This document shows, one piece after another, positions 51,845 through 63,205 of a DNA stretch of 64,000 nucleotides (position 1 is its first letter; each line of letters begins with the position of its first letter). Source of the DNA: Ascarosepion bandense. Its lineage: Eukaryota > Mollusca > Cephalopoda > Sepiida > Sepiidae. The translations under genes and the position numbers were made by a program. The notes beneath the pieces were generated by a model. That model had not been told where the DNA came from. It searched no databases and worked only from the letters and a program-made list of their open reading frames with translations. Location: the NCBI GenBank assembly GCA_037127315.1, contig JBBBDQ010001027.1, positions 2,312,501-2,376,500 of the forward strand. The letters run 5' to 3'.

Positions 51845-52545
51845 GCCGTTCTAAATGTCGTATTTTTGCTTTAATTTCAGTTGAAAATAAAGACAAAAAT
51901 TCTCCAACATTTGGATAATTATTTATTGATTTTCTTCTAAGCTTTCGGCTCACATGAGCCATCTTCAGAGAGGTTGTTTAGACTGAAATATTATAAAATC
52001 CACCATCACCGACGATTTTATTTTGTGTTGACATAAAACTCCGCTTGGCAACGGCAATAGTTACCAAAAATAATAAACGCAGTTCTTAAGTTTGCGATGC
52101 GGTTTTATGACGTCACACCGCGGGATAGCGCGAAATGACAACAAAACCATCTAGTCAAATGCAATGTAATATGTTATTTCCTGTTTTAAAGTTGATTTTA
52201 TTGAGTGTTGGTTGTCTTGATTTGATGTACATGGCCTCCAATATCTGCAGGTTCCTCTTACTGTGTGTATGAGTAAGGATCACCGTATTGTTGACCAAAA
52301 TCTGTCTGATATTACCTACATGTTTTTCAGAGAAATGTTGTTTAATAGTACTCTGATCAGAAAGATGACATGTAAGTCTACGAGAGAGCGTGGTTGTGGT
52401 AAAACCAATATATGTACTAGGTTTTTGATTAGTATCAGAGATGCAATCTCTGAATGGGCATGTAAATTGGTACACTACATTGGTTTTTTGTAGAGAATTT
52501 AGTTTAGTGCTTGTTGGGTTATTATAGACTATGAGGTCAATTGTT
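51845..52545 (-). pseudogene. Penelope-like element, GIY-YIG endonuclease C-terminus
   Basis: The minus frame 52,155-52,545 reads TNVVYQFTCPFRDCISDTNQ, STYIGFTTTTLSRRLTCHLS, then HFSEKHVGNIRQ, NTVILTHTHSKRNLQILEAM, YIKSRQPTLNKINF. This has the Penelope-type cysteine pair before the YIG motif, the R of the catalytic helix and the E of LEAMYI. The Tyr/Ile stretch at the start of the frame is the (TA)n run and not part of the protein. Downstream 3' sequence runs to about 51,845. RT domain missing. Confidence 0.88.
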
Positions 52546-52571
52546 TTAAACTTTTCATAATATATAATGAG

Positions 52572-52576
<5 letters not shown>

Positions 52577-52618
<42 letters not shown>
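52577..52618. repeat. (TA)n microsatellite
   Basis: Pure TA run between the two Penelope-like elements. Confidence 0.97.
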
Positions 52619-52621
<3 letters not shown>

Positions 52622-52639
52622 TAAAGTAATTTTTCAAAA

Positions 52640-54659
52640 TTCAAACATGCTGAATGAACATTTCAACATGAAATCTCTAAGAAAGAATTCACATCTCCTC
52701 AGCAGACAGTTCTATATCCAAATGAAGAAAAGCAGGGTTAGGAAGGGGGAAAATAATAAAGAACGGTTAAGATTGTAAGTGAAGAGATGGGAGATTGGCA
52801 CGTCTTGCATAATAGACGGAGAGAATATAGGAAATGGGAGGTCGTTAACTTGCGACTTGGGTAAAACAAACAGAACATAAAGGGAAGGGGTGGAATATAA
52901 GAGTGTATAGAGAAAAAAAACCAAAGGAGGGAAAAAGGAAAGAAAGAAAGAAAAGGAGAGAATATCAAATATTAAATAGAGAACCCTCGATACATGTCAA
53001 ATACGTTTAACTTTAAATGTTTAAAAGGGTTAGAGATTTGTAAACTTATTTGAAAAAGTATATTTAGGGTAAAACTAAATTAGAAATTAAATTAAGTTTA
53101 TTTAATTAAAGATATTTTTAGGTATAGACGGACTAAATAACACTTAAGTACAATTATACATTTAAAAAAATTATTAAAAGGATATCCGCTAATAAAGTAG
53201 AAAGGGGTTTAGTAAAGGTCTCCCTATTTTATATTTTATATTTTATAAAGATAGGCAATTAAAGAAGACTGGAAGAGGAAGGTAAAGGGGTTTAATTATT
53301 TTTAAAGTTAAAATTTAAAAATTTATCATAAAACCTTAAATTTATATTTATATCCGAAAATCTAAAAATTAGGAATTTAAAATTTTGAATTTAAAATTTA
53401 AGATTAAGTATTCAAAAATCTGGCTTTATGGCGGCACTTACTAATAAATTCCTTTCTAAGATTCAGGAGCAGGTGCTGGTAAGGATACTTCAATATTAAA
53501 ATTTTTTCTAGTAAACACAGACAGCACCTATCACGAAAATTCCTCGGAATACGGGCTGAACCTATTAGTTTCCAGCTAATTTCAGGATCCAGCCCTTCCT
53601 CTTTCATTTGCCAGGATATCCGTGAAAGGGCTGTCTGGTACTTTTGACCCGTGTTCGAAGATGAATACCTGTGGTTATAAAATCTCTGCTTAAAAGGTCC
53701 AGCGGACATACCAATATAGGTTCGGTAGTTATTTTTATTGTTTGAGGGAGAAATGCGGGCTTCATAAATCACCTGGGTTGATTGACATTTGCCTTCCACC
53801 GGGCAGGCGTCCACAGAGCTACAGTTGCATTCATTCAAAATTCCGGCCCAGAATCAGTATTGCGTAATTTCATTAGAATACTTCTGTTATGGGAATTAAT
53901 GAGGTTGTCTATATTTGGGTGCAAGAATAGCTGATTTTAATGGTGTACCTAATAAAAATTTTCCGTAAAGGATTACTGTTATTAAAATTTTTGTCTATTA
54001 ATTTGAGAAAACATTTCCCGATATTGATATTAGTTAATTTACAATAAGGAGGGTTAAACCAAATTATCTTTTTTTTCTACAGTTTCTTTTATTTTTAGTT
54101 TTAGATGATTCGGGGTTTATTGTATGTTTATTATATGTTAATTTGTTTTTATATCCGCTTTTTTGAAGGGTCTTATTGTATATATCTTTACTTGCGTTTA
54201 AAACTTTAATGTTTTAATGATAATTGGTTAATTCTATTATTCACTATATTGGGTATCTGTTTTATAATATTTTTGTTGGTGGTTGGATAAGATATTAATA
54301 TAAGTGAGGGAATTATTTTCTTTGAAAAATAGCTGGTAGGGTCCGTCATTTAAATTAAGGGTGATATCTAGATAGTTTACAATTTTAAGATTAGAAGTAA
54401 CTTCAACCTTAAAACCGAGATACTTTAGGGCTCTAATTATGTTTTTGTGTATTCTATTTGTATAGGGCACTTTGGAATTAGGGATAAATATTAATCCATC
54501 ATCCCGATATAGGCCTACATGTTTTGGGTCTAAAAAGCCTACTTAGAACATCTAAAATATAAATACCTACAAGATCTGCTACCTGGGCTGCATCATACGC
54601 TCCCATAGGGACATCAAATCTATCCTTTGGTCCGTTTGTCCATGTGGAATTGTTAAAGT

Positions 54660-54696
<37 letters not shown>

Positions 54697-54700
54697 TAAT
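52640..54700 (-). pseudogene. Second Penelope-like element: RT catalytic region plus GIY-YIG endonuclease
   Basis: On the minus strand: FDVPMGAYDAAQVADLVGIY, then HVGLYRDDGLIFIPNSK with the catalytic Y-R-D-D at 54,495-54,509, RALKYLGFKVEVTSNLKIVN, YLDITLNLNDGPYQ, later WFNPPYCKLTNINIGK and KVSYSCTPN-like sequence, and the endonuclease frame 53,404-53,838 with CNCSSVDACPVEGKC, TYIGMSAGPFKQRFYNHRY and CLLEKILI. It is a different subfamily from its neighbour. Frameshifts separate the blocks. 3' UTR 52,640-53,400. Confidence 0.9.
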
Positions 54701-54722
54701 ATATACATATATATAATAAAGA

Positions 54723-54782
<60 letters not shown>

Positions 54783-54990
54783 CTTGATTATTTAGTTTTT
54801 GGTCATAATAAAATTAGACGAGTACACAGTTGTATAAAAACGAGTTCAATACAATTATAATTTAGAACTTTTGAATATTTTTCATTTGTAAACGAAACGT
54901 GGGTTGCCTAATATGACTCGTTTACAAATGAAAAAAAAAAGAGTATATATATATATATATATATATATATTGTAACGGTTAATGAACTAG
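54701..54990. repeat. (TA)n tracts and an 18-bp stem inverted repeat
   Basis: TA runs at 54,730-54,778 and 54,944-54,970. At 54,878-54,936 tttttcatttgtaaacga is mirrored by tcgtttacaaatgaaaaa around a 22-bp loop. Confidence 0.9.
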
Positions 54991-56159
54991 TTCGAGTGGG
55001 TAGTGATTTCGTCACAGTAGGCATGCCATAATGTGCCCCTTGTACCAAGGCTAAAGAAAACATTTTAAATAATATAGTTGTCACTTTGTGGGGTAACCGT
55101 TAACGAGCTAGTTTGTGTGGCCTTATATTCTGTGTAGTGATTTCTTATCACAGTGGGTGATTTATATATGTCTAGTACAATTTATTATTGGGTTCGACTC
55201 TCACCGAGTACTCTATTAGTGTGGCCTTTTGCCTAACTAAATTCGTAAATAATATCATGTGATATCGTCTCGGTGGAACTTCGCAATAAGAAATCTTTTA
55301 GATAAACACTTCGAATAAATAAACAACATCAGCGAAGATGAAATAAAAATTTCTAGCCGAAAAAATATAAATGATGAACACACACATAAAAAAAATTAAA
55401 CGCAGTCATTATATCAAAAAAAGCCTCCATTTTTTTTAACAACTTACTTATATCGACACGTAAGTAAACATGTTTATAGATTTCAGGAAATTTCAGTGAG
55501 TGCAAAAAAAAAACATATTAATGCATTTGATTTATTGCCGAATATGATTGAACAGAGGAGAGCCATCAATCGGACAATACCTCCTCTTCACACTAAAATG
55601 AGACAGTTAATTTATTTTTTGGTGCCTGTCCGTTATACAAAGCGTCGCAGGCCTTTTTGCTAAGTTTTTTTTATGAATCAAAGGAATAAAAAAAAATAGC
55701 TTATTTTTGCTATTTTCAATAGGATTTTAGAAATGTGTATTGCGCCGACAAATCAGTTGTCATTGACGATTTTTTCCCTTGTCTTTGAAAATGTTTGACA
55801 TTCCGTTCATTGGAAAAATTCCGAGATCAAAGAATTAACGATGACCTTAAGATTTTGGCAAGAAAGGAAAAGAAAGTGGACAGACTTTAGTGACAACCAC
55901 CCTGATAATATCTAAGCATCTTATCTACCAATATAGTTAAGAGATTACTTAAAAGCTGAATTAGTAACAAGATCGAGTCTGAAACCATTTTAGACGTTCG
56001 CATTTACGAAAAAGTCAGTGATTTATGGTTTATAGAATTTTTAATTTGTGAATTTCGTAGTTGACGCAGCTAAACCCTCACGCTTGCACTAACGTACTTT
56101 GAAAATTTTCATCATTTTTGTATTAAGTTAAGTGAATAGACAGAGTAAAGTGTGTATTT

Positions 56160-56160
<1 letters not shown>
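54991..56160. other. AT-rich sequence with one imperfect direct duplication
   Basis: taacggttaatgaactagtt (about 54,974) and taaccgttaacgagctagtt (about 55,096) are followed by similar sequence containing tagtgattt and cacagt, about 122 bp apart. The rest shows no gene or known repeat. Confidence 0.45.
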
Positions 56161-56199
<39 letters not shown>

Positions 56200-56201
<2 letters not shown>

Positions 56202-57575
56202 CAGAAATTAACGAAGATTAGCGAAACTGGTTATAAAAAACGACAATTTTAAAATGATTTGTTTGAACATTATTTTTGATCGATACTCGTATTTAAGTAG
56301 ATATTAGACTCATAATCAAACAGAATTATATATTTAGTCCTACCGGTCTGATTATTTACGATAATCATCATATTACGGAAATTAACGAAGATTAACGAAA
56401 CTGGTTATAAACAACCGACAATTTGAAATGATTTGTTTGAACATTATTTTTGATCGATACTCGTATTTAAGTCGATATTTTGTTTATAATCATACAGTAA
56501 TATATATTTATTTCTACTGGCCGGTATGTATATAATAATATATATATATATGAGAGTCATTCAATAAATAAGGTGAATTTTTCGGTATATGGACTTCTAA
56601 TACAGATAGAAGCTTACTTTTTTAAAACTTTTTTCTATTACTTCTTTTTCAAATGGATTTAATTCTTTTTGCAGATTAAAAAAAAAATTTGAGAATTATG
56701 GAGATTAAAAAGATGGTCGACCAAAAAGCATGCTCCAAGATTGAACAGAGGTCAGTTATCAGGTCTTTTGTTGCTGAAGGGTGCAAACCATTTGAAATTC
56801 ATATGAGAATGTCAACTGTGTATGGTGCCACATGTTTCAACCAAAAAAAAAGTCTACAAGTAGGCTAAATTGTTTAAAGCAGGACGGTGCTGTATTGAGG
56901 ATGAAGACAGGCCTGGGAGGCCTACAGAAGTGAGGTCTCCTGAGATGATCGAATCAGTCAATGACCTCATTCAGTCTGACATTGCAAAGACTTTGATCCT
57001 ATCTTTTGGGACAGCACACAAAATTGTCCATGATGACCTTGACTATTCGAAGGTCAGCAACCGGTGGGTGCAAAAATGTTTACTGCAGAGCACAAACAGA
57101 AGAGGGTCGAGTTATCCCAGCGGTATCCCTAGAAAGCGTTCACGAGAGGCACGAGATTTGAAAGTGACAATGAAGTCAAAAGTGCTTTAAGCGATTAGCT
57201 GAGACATCAGTCCAAATTTTTTTACGCTAAGGGAATACGGAAGCTTGTGCACAGATGGGAAAAGTGTGTGACACTGCTGGGAAACTACGCTGAAAAATAT
57301 AAAAAAGTAAGCTTCTATCTGTATTAGAAGACCCTAAATCGAAAGATTCGCCTTATTTATTGAATGACCCTCGTATATATAATATATATTATTATAATAA
57401 TATATAAAAATATTTATACCGGTTGGAATAAATATATAATACTGCTTGATTATAATCAGAATATCTGCTTAAATACGAGTATCAATCAAAAATAATGTTC
57501 AAACAAATCATTTTAAATAATCGGTTGTTTATAATCAGTTTCGTTAATCTTCGTTAATTTCCGTAACATGTTTAC
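56200..57575. mobile_element. Inverted-repeat element with duplicated left arm, carrying a nested mariner
   Basis: A ~165-bp segment (gaaattaacgaagatta, cgaaactggttataaa, gatttgtttgaacattattt, ttgatcgatactcgtattta) occurs at 56,200-56,340 and 56,375-56,540 and inverted at 57,410-57,570. The outer right end aatttccgtaa mirrors ttacggaaatt at 56,372. It looks like a foldback or MITE-type DNA transposon. No coding sequence of its own. Confidence 0.75.
56551..57373 (+). mobile_element. Mariner-like element, internally deleted, TA target
   Basis: The TIRs are tgagagtcattcaataaata and cgagggtcattcaataaata. They extend about 72 bp with few differences (aataaggtgaatttttcg, acagatagaagcttac) and are flanked by TA. 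The interior (56,700-57,190) encodes the N-terminal DNA-binding half: RSFVAEGCKPFEIHMRMS, FKAGRCCIEDEDRPGRPTEV, MIESVNDLIQSD, GTAHKIVHDDLDYSKV, WVQKCL. The catalytic domain is deleted. Frames differ, so it is dead, but its ends could be mobilised. Confidence 0.92.
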
Positions 57576-57673
57576 ATTTGTTGACATTACGATACATTTT
57601 AGAGCAGATATGGTCATTACGATGAATTCGAAAATTGTGTTATTGGCTTAATTTGACTTCCTTTAGACTGATC

Positions 57674-57749
57674 GTCATTTGTGGTCGAGAGGTCGAAGGC
57701 GCGCCAGATCACTTGGTAGGGTGGCAGGTTCGAATTCTGCCGAATGACA
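57674..57749 (+). tRNA. tRNA-like sequence, likely pseudogene
   Basis: TCATTTG (57,675-57,681) pairs with CGAATGA (57,741-57,747) as a 7-bp acceptor stem; GTC/GGC form the D stem; GCAGG/TCTGC enclose TTCGAAT as the T arm (a good B box). The anticodon stem CGCCA/TGGTA has a C-A mismatch, and the loop GATCACT has A at position 33 instead of U, with TCA as the nominal anticodon. ttttt follows 5 nt later (57,754), a Pol III-type stop. More likely a pseudogene or SINE head than a working tRNA. Confidence 0.45.
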
Positions 57750-57799
57750 CACATTTTTGTAACAAAAATTTATCTTAAATAATCAGGCCGGTAGAAATA

Positions 57800-58036
57800 A
57801 ATGTATTTCCAGTTGCAATCATATACGCGCAAATACCCTTGGGAAAGGTATTAATCCGTCTCTTCCCTCCAGCTGTGGGTCAAATAACAGGACAGATTGG
57901 GTTCTATAGCCTTGGTTGGCAACCAGCCTATTGCAGAAAGCAATGGCAACCTCATGCGGGATAATCAGTCAGTCATGTCTCTTTCGAGACATGATCGCCC
58001 AAGCGTGTATCACGTATGGCACTTAACTGACTGATA
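57800..58036 (+). mobile_element. SINE-A body without head
   Basis: ccagttgcaatcatatacgc, cccttgggaaaggtattaat, cctccagctgtgggtc, ggacagattgggttctatag, ggcaaccagcctattgcaga, and the 3' end ggcacttaactgactga before a short (TA)n. The internal phrase cttctgcccagtc is deleted. Confidence 0.9.
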
Positions 58037-58700
58037 TATATATATTGTCCGTTCTCATAAATTTCTGTCAGGGACACTAGCCAAATTCTATTACTGAGTT
58101 TCTCTTTTTTGTTTGTGATGTAACTATGCTGAGCAGACATTAGTTACAGTTTTGGGAAGAAAACACGAATTCTGGCGTAATCAACACGACAAAACTTCGG
58201 TGACTTGCGTGTGAGCAACACACATCAACGTCTCTCAAAAGTTTCGTCTACGCTCATTTCACTCGAGAAGCTTGGGTCGGCCAGCGGTATGTTTATTAGC
58301 ACTTTCCAAAAGTGGCGCGTTCTAGGTTCACCTCTCCTGACGTATCGTCCCTGGTAAGATTCGAAACCAGATTTCACGTCATAAAGCGAATAGTCTTAGC
58401 ACTCGATCGCGGGTCCATACATATCTGGCTGCTGTGCGCTCACGCGTGGGTCGGTGTTGATGTGTGTGTTTAACATGTAATATCTATATAAGTCAGAGAG
58501 AAAAAAAATTGTAATTAGAAAAGCAAAAAAAGGGGGGGGATTAAATAAACTATCAATATTTATTCTATAATAAATTCTATAATAAATCTATAATGACATC
58601 CAGAAACTGAGGTAAAGATTTGAACAAATGTACTTCCCAGCATTCAGACATTTCCCACTACTCAAAAAATTAATTATAAAATGTTAATTAAAAGATTAAT
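58037..58700. other. Unique-looking sequence with a weak tRNA-like patch on the minus strand
   Basis: The minus strand at 58,345-58,425 shows cgatcgagtgctaagac and ggtttcgaatc, spaced like A and B boxes, but I could not form a cloverleaf. No protein-coding gene. Confidence 0.3.
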
Positions 58701-58729
58701 TAAAAGAAGAAGGAAGAAAATATAAAATG

Positions 58730-59520
58730 GAAAAGCGAAACGTAAGGCGGTGACAATCTTTCAATGAAAAGAAGATGGCAACAAACAATTGAAAAGAAGC
58801 GTAAAGAGATTTAGTCGATTGAAAAAAAAAGTGAGACGGTTTAACGATTAAAAAGAAAGAGAAAAGGTGAGTAAGGAGGCGGATAGACGATAGAAATGAA
58901 GAGAAAAAGTGAGAAAGGAGACGGTGACATGATTGAAAAGAAAAGAACAGGAGAGTAAGGAGGCGGATAGACGTTAGAAATAAAGAGAAAAGAGAGTAAA
59001 GAGAAGTAGACGATTGAAAGGAAAAGAACAGGCGAATAAAGAGACGGATAGACGATAGAAATGAAGAGAAAAAGTGAAAAAGGAGACGGTGACACGTTTG
59101 AAAATAAGAGAACAGGAGAATAAGGAGGTGGATAGACGATGGAAGTGAAGAGAACAAGAGAGAAAAGAGATGGATAGATGATTAAAAAGAAAGAACAGGA
59201 GAATAAGGAGACGGTTAGACGATTGAAAAAAAGAAAAAAGGAGAGTAAGGAGACGGTTAGACGATTGAAAAAAAGAAAAAAGGAGAGTAAGGAGACGGTT
59301 AGACGATTGAAATGAAAAGAAAAGAAGAGTAAGGAGACGGTTAGACGATTGATAAAAAGAAAAGAGGAGAGTAAGGAGACGTTTACACGATTGAAAAAAA
59401 GAAAAAAGGAGAGTAAGGAGACGTTTACACGATTAAAGAGAAAATAAATGGATAGTAATAAAATGCTTATAACTATTAAAAAGAAGAAAAGAAGAGAATA
59501 AGGTGACGGTATATGAATGC
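58730..59520. repeat. 42-bp purine-rich minisatellite
   Basis: The unit is ggagacggttagacgattga followed by a variable A/G run and gagagtaa. It is most regular at 59,210-59,420, with consecutive 42-bp steps, and degenerate toward 58,730. Since 42 is a multiple of 3, the minus strand keeps a 14-residue periodic frame (58,696-59,157, 153 codons, with blocks such as HFFSSFLSSIRLLTHLF), which I regard as a repeat artefact. Confidence 0.88.
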
Positions 59521-60650
59521 ATCACCAAGGAAAAAGAGTGAGAATTTATCGAATGTAAGTCAAGGAGAGTCAAAAAAAGAGCAAAACTGAGCAGATGAAA
59601 GAGCAAACTTGACAGGAAACCTATTTCGTTAGCATTTTCTACTAAAAAGTAAAATAATTAAAGAAAAACATGGAACAAGCGAAGCTTCTAGTTGCATCGA
59701 GTCAACACCATGTTGCCACGATGTCTGTACGATTGTGATCACAGCTAAAGAAATGCGGACAGAATGATTTTTTTTATTCATTTGTCAATATAACTTACAC
59801 TTGTCAATAAATTAAAACCTATCTCCAAGATAAATTCTAGGTGGGAAGATGTGTACTTTTTTATGTGTGCATTCGTGCCCACTGAGCAATAGTTTTTCTC
59901 TTCTTCATTTTTTTGTGTCATCAATTTCTTTATTCGTAATGTTTCGTGCAATGCAAGTTTGACTTTGCCGAAGAACAAGACGAGAAACTGCGTGAGTCGA
60001 CCGATGCACACGCAATAATAGAAGAACGGCTTCACTGGATTGCACACATTCCTGTGCACGCAATTTCATTTAATACTAAGACTTCCAAAGCTGCACAGGC
60101 ATGACAGACAAGAACGCGTAATCTCATACAGACAGCCGTCTGTACCTACCGTGTCTAGGGTTCCTAACTTGATTTAATGGAGTCGATCCTTCTTGGGAAT
60201 CACTCTCTGTAGCAATCTTAGATAATATTTGTAAATAAATTTATTGCTATTGCTTTATATCACGGTCAAATGAATTCTTCATTATTAATGTGATTGTATT
60301 ACAAGTATTATAGCATCCTATTAACGTTGCTTGTTATTGCAACACTCTGAGAAAAATCTTGAGAGTTGATTTAAGAAACTCTTCTATATAAACCTTGGGC
60401 ACCTCGATATGGTATAATGGCTGGCAAGATTGTCTTGAGAGATCAACTGCGACTGAGTAGAGAGTTCGACCACCATAACTTCGGTCTTAGGATTTAATTT
60501 TTCTTCCTTCTCACCCCCAAACTATGCATAAATAATCTATTTGAGATCATAAAAGAAAATGGTACAAACAAAGATTCGATTCGCATTGCACGCATGTTCC
60601 CATAAGCGCTAACCTTTGGCATATAAATCTCTGGGGATTCAGTAAATATT
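59521..60650. other. AT-rich sequence, no supported gene
   Basis: The minus-strand frame 59,778-60,059 (93 codons) has no recognisable motif. A weak A/B-box-like pair (ggtataatggctggc and gagagttcgaccacc) lies at 60,412-60,475, not called. No clear end of the following mariner could be found. Confidence 0.4.
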
Positions 60651-60659
60651 AGTTTATCC

Positions 60660-61247
60660 CATAAGTTCGTAAACACTTGCGAAATGGGTCTATCTGGTCC
60701 AGCACAATCGAGACAAGCGAAGGGTTCAGAAAGGGCAAGAGACATCATCAGTTTCAAAACAAGGTCGATTCGGCAAGAAAGTTGTGCGTTTGGTGGAACT
60801 TTGAAGGAATCGTGCATTTTGAGTTGGTTCTGAATGCTCGTGCCATCAGTGCCGAACTTTACTGTCAGCAACTTGAGCGGGTCTACGAAAAGTTGAAGCA
60901 AAAGTACCCGACTCTAATCAACCGAAAGCGCGCTTTGATGCAGCAGGACAATGACAAGTCACCCACCGCCAGGAAGACCAAAGACAAGTTTGAAGAGCTG
61001 GACGGCGTTGAGGTTCTGCCGCATCTAGCCTACAGTTCTGACTGTACTCCATCAGATTACGGCCTTTTCCGCTCAATGCAACACTTTCTGAAGGGCCACC
61101 GATTCGACTCGTTTGATGAAATCGAGGAAGCGTGTCAAGAATTCTTTGATTCAAAGCCGGCTGAATGCTACTTTGACCAGAACCGAAAGCTTGCAGATCG
61201 ATGGCAGAAAGTCTTGGAAAATGATGGTCTTTATTTTGAGCAATAAT
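60660..61247 (+). pseudogene. Mariner transposase, catalytic half
   Basis: The 189-codon frame 60,677-61,246 covers KLCVWWNFEGIVHFELV (N where most mariners have the first catalytic D), LYCQQLERVYEKLKQKYPTL, RALMQQDNDKSPTARKTKDK (second D, with the usual H of the HDN motif as Q), LPHLAYSSDCTPSDYGLFRS (third D), FKGHRFDSFDEIEE-like, and the C-terminus WQKVLENDGLYFEQ-stop. The N-terminal DNA-binding part is missing. Insertion of an H-to-S change in the KPHTAR motif (KSPTAR) suggests loss of activity. It is a different lineage from the nested element at 56.6 kb. Confidence 0.92.
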
Positions 61248-61329
61248 TTTTGTTGTTTTTGCGAGTAAAATTTCAATTTTTTGCAAGTATTTACGAGCTT
61301 TTGGAATATATTGACATTAGGTAGGTGTA

Positions 61330-61775
61330 ATGGATTGTTATATGAAGCGTGCCCCTCAATATGTCAGGGAATGCTGGACAATCTCGTCAAAGATGACGAA
61401 AAGACTTGAAGCAGTCAAAATGTGGTTCTACAGAAGGATGCTGAGGATACCATGGACCGAACATATGAGCAACGACAAGGTTTTGGAGAGAATAGTAACG
61501 AAAAGGAAACTGACACTTGATATCAGAAAATAGACAGATGAAATTTCTGGGACATGTAGGGAGAAAAGAGTGCTTGGAGAATCTGATGTTCACGGGACGG
61601 AAATAGGAAAGAAGAGACATGGGAAAGTAACGTGCGACATACTTGATGGACTTGAAGAGATTGGTGGCAGAGCGGGGGTTAGGCGGGTTAACAGGAGAAG
61701 GCTACATGGGATAGGGTGATGTGGAAAGCCATGATCACCTACACTCTGAAGGGACATGGTACATAGTAGAAGAAT
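61330..61775 (+). mobile_element. LINE-R 3' end
   Basis: The plus strand reads ECWTISSKMTKRLEAVKMWF, YRRMLRIPWTEHMSNDKVLE, RKLTLDIRK-stop, and in another frame MKFLGHVGR, then the 3' UTR gccatgatcacctacactct, gaagggacatggtacatagt, agaagaa. Confidence 0.9.
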
Positions 61776-62150
61776 AGATAGCGGATGAATAAATTGAGGA
61801 ACTGAGTTCTGTTTCCAGTCGAGTTCATTACATGGCCTTTGGAAAAGGTTTGAATCCATTTCATCTCGCCTCCTAGTTATGAATAAATAGTATAACAGCT
61901 TTGTGTAGTAAATGGTGTACGGGAAAAAAAAATCTGAATTAAAAACTAAGCTGAAGAGAGATGGGCTCCGTCAGATGCCCAACTTCTACTGTGAGGCGGT
62001 CTCAGTTAGGAATCATCAGTGATCATGGTATTTACATGATTTACACGAGCGCTGTTGTCCTTAACTTTCTTGCTATCATCGACCGATATGCCCTTTGGAC
62101 TTCAAAAAGCTAACCTACGAGATTTTCTCGTTCCACTACTCATGTATAGG
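61776..62150. other. Spacer
   Basis: No gene or repeat recognised. The 89-codon minus frame at 61,590-61,859 overlaps the LINE-R 3' end and is antisense. Confidence 0.5.
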
Positions 62151-62154
62151 GATA

Positions 62155-63205
62155 TCTGATTTTTTATAGTCCTATCGCCCCAAGCAAGGCAGTTTACTGC
62201 AACTAGTGCGTAGAGGGTTACATAGGAGGAAAGTTATGAGAAAGTTATGAGAAACAGGGACAGGTTATAGGGGGTGTCAGGAAGTGAGTAAGAGAAAGAT
62301 GAGAATACTGACTATCTATCTATCTATCTATCTTGGACTTTTCATATCTACCTTTTTATTATTTTTTTATAATCATATTGCCCCAAGCAAGGCAGTTTAC
62401 TGTCACTGTTTTGCAAGGGGTTAAATAGTAGGAAAGTTAAGAGAAAGAATGACAGGTTATAGGGGGTGTCAGGAAGTGGGTAACAGAAAGATGAGAATAC
62501 TGATGAGAGTGGAGTGGACGGAGAAAGGAGCTTGAGAGAGTGGATGCAAGTTAGTGAGATAGGAGATGACTTCTTTTTTTTTTATAATCATATCGCCCCA
62601 AGCTTGACAGTTGACTGCCACTGGTGTGCAGGGGGTTACATAGGAGAAAAGTTATGAGAAAGAGGGACAGGTTATAGAGGGTATGAGGAAGTAGGTAAGA
62701 GAGAGATGAGAATGCTGATAAGAGTGGGGTGGACGAAGAAAGGAGCATGAGAGAGAGAAGATGTAGGTTAGTGAGATAGAAGATGACTACTGACTTTACA
62801 TTGAAATTTTTCGAGATTGTAGCTGTTGGGTAAGCAAGTAAACGGAAGGGAATTCCACAGGCAGGAAGTGCGAGAAAAGAAGCTGATAGAGTAGAATTTG
62901 TGTTTACATTTTATTGGTTTCACAATAAAAGGGTCGGACCTAGTTGCTAATATTGTGGCTTCAGTAAATTCATACATAGGAAACTGCAGTGAGCTAAGTT
63001 TGTCGGAGCAGAAGCCGTGAAAGTATTTGTAGAAAAGACACAGGGACAAAGACCCCTAGGTGGATAGCAGGGGCACCCGATCAGATATGCAGCATTATTC
63101 AATGCACGATCGGATGGTAGATTTATATATGAGCTGGATGGTTTCAGACGAGAAAAACTTCCTGACTCTACACAGAGAACCGGATTTAGCTAATGATTCG
63201 AGTAG
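62155..63205 (-). mobile_element. LINE-J C-terminus, UTR and three tandem 3' tails
   Basis: The RT-frame end on the minus strand reads SLCLFYKYFHGFCSDKLSSL, ATRSDPFIVKPIKCKHKFYS, ISFFSRTSCLWNSLPFTCLP, NSYNLEKFQCKVSSH. The terminal tail (gtaaccccctgcacaccagt, ggggcgatatgattat) occurs at 62,582-62,642, again at 62,380-62,425 and at 62,170-62,222, each with the cctataacctg UTR phrase upstream: three tandem 3' ends, about 205 bp apart. Confidence 0.9.

Noticed and set aside
60494..60901. 135-codon minus-strand frame
   Set aside because: Antisense of the mariner transposase and its flank.
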